Positions 1 through 4,053 of a DNA stretch of 5,027 bases are shown in pieces. The notes beneath the pieces were generated by a model. That model searched no databases. It was not told the origin of the DNA and worked only from the letters and a program-made list of their open reading frames with translations. The position numbers and the translations under genes are program-made. The stretch is from Eubacterium sp. Lineage in GTDB: Bacteria; Bacillota_A; Clostridia; Lachnospirales; Lachnospiraceae. The number at the start of each line of letters is the position of its first letter. Within the stretch, counting starts at the first letter, position 1. Location of the stretch: contig JAFVEX010000086.1 in assembly GCA_017475785.1 (NCBI GenBank), forward strand, positions 1 through 5,027, read 5' to 3'.

Positions 1-591
1 GCGGAATATGCCCAGATCCCCCTGGCTGTACTGGGGATCGGGATGAAATTCTTCCAGATCGCAATCTCAATCTCGGTCGGGCTGGCGGCAGGCTGCATTC
101 CTGTGGTGGGCTACAATATCGGTGCCGGGCGCAAGGACCGCGCAAAGGGCCTGTTCACCATGCTGCTCGGCTGGGAAGCGGCGATCGGTCTGGTCGCCCT
201 GCTGATCGTGGAACTTCTGCCGCGGCAGCTGATCGGCATCTTCGGCGCCGGCAACGAGAGCGCCTATTACACCACCTTTGCCATCCACTGCTTCCGCGTC
301 TATCTCTGTATGATGGTGCTGGCCATGATCAACAAGGGGACCTTTATCTATCTGCAGGCGCTGGGCAAGGCCGGGCCTTCCATGATCCTGTCCCTGGTGA
401 GGGAGATCATCTTCGGCGTCTTTCTGCCGATCCTGCTGCCGCGCTTCTTTGGCCTGGACGGTGTTCTCTATTCCTTCCCGACTGCAGATGTGCTGACTTT
501 TACCCTGACCGTCGTTGTGATCCTGACCGTTTACCGTGAGCTCAGTGAGGGAAACGGTTTTGATAAAATGATGCTGGAGGCAAAGGCATAG
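1..591 (+). CDS. MATE family efflux transporter, C-terminal part (5' end outside window)
   Basis: This is an integral membrane antiporter that would export cationic drugs or metabolites in exchange for Na+ or H+. The reading frame is open from base 1, so the protein starts upstream; 196 residues are visible, roughly the C-terminal 40-45% of a usual 440-460 residue MATE protein. The diagnostic stretch VVGYNIGAGRKDRAK (about visible residues 36-50) is the repeat-2 form of the family's GYNYGA-K motif. It is followed by hydrophobic segments near residues 53-75, 95-118, 122-142 and 150-180, with short charged loops between them. The protein ends with the polar tail ELSEGNGFDKMMLEAKA and TAG. ATG 43 is an internal methionine and not a start, because the upstream codons continue the same membrane segment. 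Substrate cannot be read from the sequence. No clear terminator follows; the next promoter begins 21 bases after the stop. Confidence 0.93.
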   Translation, partial: AEYAQIPLAVLGIGMKFFQIAISISVGLAAGCIPVVGYNIGAGRKDRAKGLFTMLLGWEAAIGLVALLIVELLPRQLIGIFGAGNESAYYTTFAIHCFRVYLCMMVLAMINKGTFIYLQALGKAGPSMILSLVREIIFGVFLPILLPRFFGLDGVLYSFPTADVLTFTLTVVVILTVYRELSEGNGFDKMMLEAKA

Positions 592-612
592 GCAATTACA
601 TCATTACAATTG

Positions 613-641
613 TTGAAGAGGAGCCTGATTTCTGGTATACT
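613..641 (+). promoter_or_regulatory. Sigma-A type promoter of the DUF1349 gene
   Basis: A -35 TTGAAG (613-618) and a -10 TATACT (636-641) are separated by 17 bases. A TG one base upstream of the -10 box (633-634) gives an extended -10. Predicted initiation is near 648, leaving a leader of about 43 bases before ATG 691. It lies just downstream of the transporter stop, so the DUF1349 gene can be transcribed independently of it. Confidence 0.72.
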
Positions 642-674
642 GCGGAGGCAGCTTGTTCAGGATGCAGTCCGTGT

Positions 675-681
675 AAGGAGG
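675..681 (+). promoter_or_regulatory. Ribosome binding site that sets the DUF1349 start
   Basis: AAGGAGG lies 9 bases upstream of ATG 691. The frame is open upstream to a TTG at 610, but that codon precedes the predicted transcription start (about 648), so the ATG is the supported start. Confidence 0.85.
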
Positions 682-690
682 AAGAACCGA

Positions 691-1299
691 ATGAAGATCA
701 ATCCCAGAACAATGGAATGGACGAGAGCACCGAAACAGTATTCTGTCACGGAGAATCGTGTGGAAATCATTACAGAGCCGCATACGGACCTCTGGCAGCG
801 CACATATTATCATTTCCGCAATGATAATGCTCCGGTGCTTCAGCTGAAAACCGCGGAGAAGTTCTTCTCGTTTGTGGTTAAGACCGAATTCGATACCAAA
901 GTGCGATATGACCAGAGTGGCATTATCATGTATCTGGACAGCGATAACTGGCTGAAGGCAGCGATGGAGTATGAGAACGACACGATCCAGCGGCTTGGCA
1001 GCGTGGTGACCAACAACGGTTACTCCGACTGGGCTTCCATTGATGTGGATGCGAGCATTAAATCCGCATGGTTCCGCCTCAGCCGCAGGGACGATGATTT
1101 CTGCATTGAATATTCGGAAGACGGTGAGAATTTCAAGCAGATGCGGATCTGCCACATGTTCCACGCGGAGGATGAGATTCGCTTCGGAATCTATGCCTGC
1201 AGCGCCGAGAACGGCTCTTTCACGGCTTCCTTTACCGACATGGAGCTCCTGGAGTGCCAGTGGAGAGCCCATGACGGCCAGCAGCCGGACGAGGAGTAA
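691..1299 (+). CDS. DUF1349 domain protein (concanavalin A-like lectin/glucanase fold)
   Basis: This 202-residue protein is recognised as DUF1349, a stand-alone jelly-roll (ConA-like) domain usually of about 180-200 residues. Landmarks are the N-terminal W10 and W35 in strand-rich sequence, YDQSGIIMYLDSDNWLKAAMEYEN (residues 73-96, the most family-typical block), SVVTNNGYSDWAS (104-116), WFRLSRRDDDFCIEYSEDG (127-145) and IRFGIYACSA (163-172). The tail DGQQPDEE is acidic and probably disordered. There is no signal peptide or membrane segment, so it is probably cytoplasmic. Family members are linked by fold to carbohydrate binding, and a yeast relative (REE1) to enolase regulation; no catalytic activity is established and I assign none. 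It has its own promoter and ribosome binding site and a hairpin 36 bases after the stop, so it is probably a single-gene unit. Confidence 0.88.
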   Translation: MKINPRTMEWTRAPKQYSVTENRVEIITEPHTDLWQRTYYHFRNDNAPVLQLKTAEKFFSFVVKTEFDTKVRYDQSGIIMYLDSDNWLKAAMEYENDTIQRLGSVVTNNGYSDWASIDVDASIKSAWFRLSRRDDDFCIEYSEDGENFKQMRICHMFHAEDEIRFGIYACSAENGSFTASFTDMELLECQWRAHDGQQPDEE

Positions 1300-1321
1300 G
1301 AGCAGAATAAGATCATGTAAT

Positions 1322-1372
1322 GAACGGAATAAACACAGGGACTGTACTCCATTTCAGAATACAGTCCCTGTT
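1322..1372. repeat. Dispersed palindromic repeat, copy 1
   Basis: This 51-base unit begins GAACGG-AATAAACA and ends CAGAATACAGTCCCTGTT. It matches 2858-2913 in the same orientation at about 46 of 51 aligned positions by eye. The second copy carries an extra CTG after GAACGG and two extra loop bases. The right arm is identical in both copies and the left arm has diverged. It sits 22 bases after the DUF1349 stop. No open reading frame or transposase is associated. It resembles small intergenic REP-like or mobile terminator elements; that classification is an inference. Confidence 0.8.
1335..1371. terminator. Hairpin, probable bidirectional terminator
   Basis: A perfect 12-bp stem, ACAGGGACTGTA (1335-1346) with TACAGTCCCTGT (1360-1371), closes a 13-base loop. 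On the plus strand it is followed by the moderately T-rich TTAATTTCT, 36 bases after the DUF1349 stop. On the minus strand it is followed by TGTTTATT and lies 25 bases beyond the stop of the tail remnant ending at 1397. It therefore sits where two convergent units would both end. The T tracts are short, so efficiency is uncertain. Confidence 0.6.
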
Positions 1373-1396
1373 AATTTCTGTCATAGTATCTTCTCA

Positions 1397-1465
1397 TTAC
1401 TTGCCCTCGCGGTGAGAGAAGCTTTAATAAAACTCCTTCAGCATGTTCAGCGCCTTCTTTCTGTA
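1397..1465 (-). pseudogene. Remnant of a protein C-terminus, tail copy A
   Basis: Read on the minus strand, this gives Y-RKK-ALN-MLKEFY, a TAA stop, then SFSHREGK and a final TAA. It aligns codon for codon with the segment at 1499-1567 over 23 codons. In the 16 codons from the shared Met to the end there are nine synonymous changes and no missense change. There is one GAA-to-TAA nonsense difference, and the terminal stop is kept (TGA versus TAA). That pattern indicates descent from a translated gene end. No body of the gene is visible upstream, where only 33 bases separate it from the other copy. I do not recognise the parent protein. An AAGAAGG sequence 8 bases before the inner ATG would allow only the peptide MLKEFY. 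Confidence 0.55.
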
Positions 1466-1498
1466 AGATTGTTGTGGTGACCGGAGTCAGTCGGATTC

Positions 1499-1567
1499 TC
1501 ATTTTCCTTCACGATGAGAGAAGCTTTCATAGAATTCTTTCAACATGTCTGGCACCTTCTTTCTGTG
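1499..1567 (-). pseudogene. Remnant of a protein C-terminus, tail copy B
   Basis: The minus strand encodes HRKKVPDMLKEFYESFSHREGK followed by TGA. The frame is open upstream only to a TGA near 1594, giving about 31 codons with no convincing start other than the inner ATG (MLKEFYESFSHREGK, 15 residues). That ATG is preceded by AAGAAGG at 8 bases, so a very small translated peptide cannot be excluded. It is the better preserved of two tandem copies spaced exactly 102 bases apart, a multiple of three. The charged, helix-prone sequence looks like the last helix of a larger protein whose body has been deleted. The parent family is unrecognised. Confidence 0.5.
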
Positions 1568-1734
1568 ATTTCTTTGTCCTCTTTTGTTTCTCCCTCAGGA
1601 CGGTTGTAGAATACCACAGAAAATCAGAAAAAGGAAATACCTATCAAATGCGGGGAATCATACGAAGAAGATATGGCAGCCTGCATGCGGAACCAGACCT
1701 GCCGATGCGTTTATGAAGTGGATTTTTGCTGTTG
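1568..1734. other. Intergenic stretch without a supported gene
   Basis: Together with the remnants and hairpin described separately, this completes the gap from 1300 to 1734. Short open frames exist on both strands, but none has a ribosome binding site with a plausible protein. Minus-strand frames upstream of tail copy B are broken by stops. No strong terminator hairpin follows the oxidoreductase stop at 1735 within this stretch, so its transcript may run on toward the hairpin at 1335-1371. Confidence 0.5.
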
Positions 1735-2742
1735 TTATTCAAAGGGATATACGAGTCCCCACTGCCCGCGCAGTTGGTCACATAGCTTCAGGACATCCGC
1801 TGTCATCTGGTGTGTAAGCAGCGGAGACTCTTTCAGCCCCTTCCGCAGGCATTCATTGACATGCCCGATCTCATACTGATATCCTTCGTCGGCAATTCCC
1901 CTGATACTCTGTGGAACAGGGGACTCGACCCGTCGTTCCGTCTCCCCACAGCGAATCACCGCCGACGCAGGTTTCCAGAAAACCGGCATCATAATAGAGC
2001 CCTCTGTGCCATAAATCCATGCGGTGTCGGGCATCTCTGTACGGATTGCACTTGTCACGGTGAAGAGCGCGCCGTTTTCATACTGCCCGATGATGACATT
2101 CTGCTCATCCACCTGCAGGTGAAGATGGTCGGTATCGATTGATGCCAGGGAGAGGATCCTCTCGGGCATTTTCTCGTAAACGAAGTTTACAAAATGAAGT
2201 CCGTAAACGCCCACATCCAGAAGGGCTCCGCCGGCCTGATTCGGATCTATGGCCCGCCCCAGATAGGAATCTGGAACACGGTAGGAGAATGTCACCTGCA
2301 CGTGCCGCACCTCACCGATTTCACCGGACCGGATGACCTCGAGGATCTGGTTCATCAAGGGGAAAAACCGTGTCCAGACCGCTTCCATCAGAAATACACC
2401 GTGCTTTTCTGCACAGGCTGTCATCTCTGCCCATTCGGACGCAGACACTGCCGCCGGTTTTTCAACCAGAACGGGAAACCCGGCTTCCATCGCGCGGATG
2501 GCGAGCTCCTTATGTGCCTGATGCGGAACAGGAATATACATGATGTCGATGTCATTCCGCTTCAGGATTTCATCGTATGTCATTGCGCATCCGATTCCGA
2601 AACGCTCCGCCATTCTCTGTGCCGTTTCGGGCGTGCGCGAGGCGATGGCCACGATTTCTGCATCCTCAACTTGTTGAAACCCCTTCATCCAACGGTTCAG
2701 CAGATTGCCTGCGCCCAGAAGACCCCAGCGTGTTTTTCTCAT
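1735..2742 (-). CDS. Gfo/Idh/MocA family oxidoreductase, dihydrodiol dehydrogenase-like
   Basis: This 335-residue cytoplasmic NAD(P)-dependent dehydrogenase would act on a sugar, sugar derivative or cyclic polyol. The N-terminal Rossmann half begins WGLLGAGN (residues 6-13, dinucleotide-binding loop). VLVEKPAAVS (91-100) carries the family EKP motif with Lys95. The C-terminal alpha/beta half starts after about residue 120 and contains GGALLDVGVYGLHF (171-184). Lys95 and Tyr180 occupy the places of the catalytic Lys/Tyr pair described for dimeric dihydrodiol dehydrogenases, which supports that subgroup over inositol dehydrogenase. The length is normal and the frame intact. I chose ATG 2742 over GTG 2751 because GGAAGG ends 8 bases upstream of the ATG and would overlap the GTG. 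The gene has its own promoter and stands alone, so the substrate cannot be inferred from its neighbours. Confidence 0.92.
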   Translation of the reverse strand: MRKTRWGLLGAGNLLNRWMKGFQQVEDAEIVAIASRTPETAQRMAERFGIGCAMTYDEILKRNDIDIMYIPVPHQAHKELAIRAMEAGFPVLVEKPAAVSASEWAEMTACAEKHGVFLMEAVWTRFFPLMNQILEVIRSGEIGEVRHVQVTFSYRVPDSYLGRAIDPNQAGGALLDVGVYGLHFVNFVYEKMPERILSLASIDTDHLHLQVDEQNVIIGQYENGALFTVTSAIRTEMPDTAWIYGTEGSIMMPVFWKPASAVIRCGETERRVESPVPQSIRGIADEGYQYEIGHVNECLRKGLKESPLLTHQMTADVLKLCDQLRGQWGLVYPFE

Positions 2743-2796
2743 GTGTACCACCTTCCCGATCGTTAATTCTGCGTGTTTGTGCGTCCCGCTGCCCTG

Positions 2797-2825
2797 ACGA
2801 TATCATCCGGGAGTGAACTTGTCAA
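2797..2825 (-). promoter_or_regulatory. Promoter of the Gfo/Idh/MocA gene
   Basis: On the minus strand a perfect -35 TTGACA (2825-2820) is followed after 17 bases by TATCGT (2802-2797), with a TG one base before the -10 (extended -10). The predicted start near 2790 leaves a leader of about 48 bases. The promoter begins 33 bases beyond palindromic repeat copy 2. Confidence 0.7.
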
Positions 2826-2857
2826 TCATTACTGGCTGCAGTTGCTTCCATCACAAA

Positions 2858-2913
2858 GAACGGCTGAATAAACATAGGGACTGCATTCCAACGATCAGAA
2901 TACAGTCCCTGTT
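2858..2913. repeat. Dispersed palindromic repeat, copy 2
   Basis: This 56-base unit starts GAACGG-CTG-AATAAACA and ends CAGAATACAGTCCCTGTT, in the same orientation as 1322-1372. The stem pairs AGGGACTG (2876-2883) with CAGTCCCT (2903-2910). A C-A mismatch comes next, then four more pairs (ATTC 2885-2888, GAAT 2898-2901) around a 9-base loop. On the minus strand the hairpin is followed by TGTTTATT, so it can end transcription coming from the truncated glgB and insulate the oxidoreductase promoter. Its right edge coincides with the last recognisable glgB codon. Confidence 0.8.
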
Positions 2914-3311
2914 TCGTAGATGTTCAGCGGGCCGTCATGCATTGCTCCACGTTTTCTCATCCACGCGCTGTCGTGAAACGGAAAGTCAGACCGCTCACAG
3001 ACAATGGATTTGTGATCAGGACGAAGTTCCATCTGAAAGCCATAGGGGTCACTGTGATCTGTACAGGTCCCATTTTGATGATAGATACGATATTCATACA
3101 GGTCGCCCGGACCCGCATCCTCTACCTGAATCTCATAGAAACTCCCGTCATAGACGCGCTGCATGGGAAGCTCGCTGCCGTTGTGGAGGAGACTGGCTTT
3201 TGCCGCATTCGGCGCATAGGTCCGGAAGACGACGCCGTTTCCGGTGGTATGCGCCCCAAGATACTCATAGGCATCGAATACCCTGCCCATATAGAAATTG
3301 TACATATCCAT
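2895..3311 (-). pseudogene. glgB: Truncated 1,4-alpha-glucan branching enzyme (N-terminal CBM48 region only)
   Basis: GlgB forms the alpha-1,6 branches of glycogen. This 138-codon frame matches only its N-terminus: MDMYNFYMGRVFDAYEYLGAH (residues 1-21), FRTYAPNAAKASL (29-41), YDGSFYEIQV (54-63), YRIYHQN (74-80), DPYGFQMELRP (88-98) and PLNIYE (128-133). In intact enzymes NIYE runs on as VHLGSW into the catalytic barrel; here it is followed by TGTVF and a stop, all encoded by palindromic repeat copy 2. About 500 residues, including every catalytic residue, are missing. The CBM48 strand that normally carries a GxFNxW motif reads LHNGSE and seems a few residues short. ATG 3311 is supported by AAAAGGAG 10 bases upstream (3322-3329). 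The peptide may still be made but cannot branch glycogen. Confidence 0.85.
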
Positions 3312-3330
3312 TACAAGCATGCTCCTTTTG

Positions 3331-3353
3331 TTGACACCAGTCAAATAATTGAC
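3331..3353. promoter_or_regulatory. Probable TetR operator O1 in the promoter
   Basis: Three half-sites alternate as TTGAC (3331-3335), GTCAA (3340-3344) and TTGAC (3349-3353), each separated by 4 bases. This gives two overlapping dyads with a 9-base period. They cover the -35 box and the whole spacer, so a bound dimer would block RNA polymerase. The right dyad GTCAAATAATTGAC recurs almost exactly at 3409-3422. Assignment to the adjacent TetR protein is an inference from position. Confidence 0.65.
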
Positions 3354-3359
3354 TATAAT
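3331..3359 (+). promoter_or_regulatory. Consensus sigma-A promoter of the TetR gene
   Basis: TTGACA (3331-3336) and TATAAT (3354-3359) are separated by exactly 17 bases, a perfect match to the consensus. The predicted start near 3366 gives a leader of about 87 bases before ATG 3453. A promoter this strong for a regulator gene fits one held down by its own product. Confidence 0.88.
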
Positions 3360-3375
3360 CATTTTATGCTTTGCG

Positions 3376-3394
3376 GCCGATCAATGCGATCGGC
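3376..3394 (+). repeat. Inverted repeat in the TetR leader
   Basis: GCCGATC (3376-3382) and GATCGGC (3388-3394) form a perfect 7-bp stem with a 5-base loop, about 10 bases into the predicted transcript. No T tract follows, so it is not a standard terminator. It could stabilise the 5' end of the mRNA or be a protein site. Confidence 0.5.
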
Positions 3395-3408
3395 AATGAT
3401 TCGCAGCC

Positions 3409-3422
3409 GTCAAATAATAGAC
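3409..3422. promoter_or_regulatory. Probable TetR operator O2 in the leader
   Basis: GTCAAATAATAGAC matches O1 (3340-3353) at 13 of 14 positions, 69 bases downstream. The flanks extend it to the inverted repeat CCGTC (3407-3411) / GACGG (3420-3424). Its place between the transcription start and the ribosome binding site suits a roadblock or loop-forming second operator. A further lone half-site GTCAA (3437-3441) touches the Shine-Dalgarno sequence and may be chance. Confidence 0.6.
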
Positions 3423-3452
3423 GGATCCGCAAAATCGTCAAGGAGTACCGCC

Positions 3453-3995
3453 ATGGATCTTCGGGAGAGAAAAACAAAACGCGCGATCAAGGACGCCTTT
3501 CTGCAGCTGCGGGCAAAAAAGCCGCTGGAGAGGATCACGATCCGAGAGCTCTCCGAGCTTGCCGAGATCAGCAAAGCAACGTTTTATCTGCATTATAAAG
3601 ATGTCTATGATCTTTCAGAACAACTGCAGGGCGAGGTTGTACAGGATATCATGAACGCTGTGTCTCAGGACGAGGCCGCTCTCATCGATATGGCGCAGAT
3701 GGCGAGAAAGCTCTATGTCGCGTTCTGTTCTCATCAGCACCTGATTGATATTCTGTTCTCAGGAAACCAGGCCTCGGCGTTGCCGGGCAGCATTGAACAG
3801 GGGATCAAGGACTGTATCTACAGAGTAAGGCCGGAGATGAAAAATGATGCCGTGTTCAATGTGCTTATCTCTTATCAGATTCAGGGCGGGTATTATGCTT
3901 ATGCGGAGAACCATAAGCAATTAGGCGATGAAAATGTTTTGAACATCCTGGATGAAATCTCAGATATCCTGAAGAATGCTGACTTGGCGGGTTGA
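3453..3995 (+). CDS. TetR/AcrR family transcriptional regulator
   Basis: This 180-residue cytoplasmic DNA-binding protein acts as a dimer, usually a ligand-released repressor. The N-terminal domain is typical: RKTKRAIKDAFLQL (residues 6-19) is helix 1, and ITIRELSELAEISKATFYLHY (28-48) is the helix-turn-helix with the hallmark TFYLHYKD before the linker helix. The C-terminal ligand-binding half (about 55-180) is helical and contains a cluster of aromatic residues (YQIQGGYYAYAEN), but the ligand cannot be told. ATG 3453 is chosen because AAGGAG lies 7 bases upstream and the TetR domain starts there; the 172 in-frame codons upstream antisense to glgB are noise. The gene is preceded by a consensus promoter and two matching dyads, which implies autorepression. 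The asparaginase starts 58 bases after its stop. Confidence 0.93.
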   Translation: MDLRERKTKRAIKDAFLQLRAKKPLERITIRELSELAEISKATFYLHYKDVYDLSEQLQGEVVQDIMNAVSQDEAALIDMAQMARKLYVAFCSHQHLIDILFSGNQASALPGSIEQGIKDCIYRVRPEMKNDAVFNVLISYQIQGGYYAYAENHKQLGDENVLNILDEISDILKNADLAG

Positions 3996-4001
3996 ATCTC
4001 G

Positions 4002-4021
4002 ATCTGCCGAACTTTGCAGAT
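4002..4021 (+). repeat. Short inverted repeat between the TetR and asparaginase genes
   Basis: ATCTGC (4002-4007) pairs with GCAGAT (4016-4021) around an 8-base loop. There is no T tract after it, so it is unlikely to terminate transcription. I see no separate promoter in the 58-base gap, which favours cotranscription of the two genes. The hairpin could affect relative expression, but that is speculative. Confidence 0.35.
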
Positions 4022-4053
4022 GATAACCCAAATAAAAAGATGGGGAGAGTGCG

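Noticed and set aside
593..612. CAATT / AATTG inverted repeat after the MATE stop as a terminator
   Set aside because: It is only five A/T-rich pairs with a 10-base loop and no T tract, and it runs into the next promoter.
604..1272. 222-codon minus-strand frame opposite the DUF1349 gene
   Set aside because: The plus strand carries recognisable DUF1349 motifs, a promoter and a ribosome binding site. The opposite frame matches no family I know and is a shadow.
1474..1716. 80-codon plus-strand frame in the intergenic gap
   Set aside because: No convincing ribosome binding site or recognisable domain, and it overlaps the minus-strand tail remnant, which has a coding-type substitution pattern.
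1810..2766. Several plus-strand frames opposite the oxidoreductase
   Set aside because: The minus strand holds a complete Gfo/Idh/MocA protein with Rossmann, EKP and DxGxY motifs. The plus-strand frames are rich in Cys, His and Arg with no recognisable domain.
3312..3394. A minus-strand promoter for the glgB remnant (TTGATC, 18 bases, GATTAT)
   Set aside because: Both hexamers match only moderately and they overlap the leader inverted repeat and the plus-strand promoter. The evidence is too weak to list, though the ribosome binding site at 3322-3329 is good.
2937..3452. In-frame N-terminal extension of the TetR gene by 172 codons
   Set aside because: It is antisense to the recognisable glgB N-terminus, has no ribosome binding site, and lies upstream of the predicted transcription start near 3366. 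The TetR domain begins properly at 3453.
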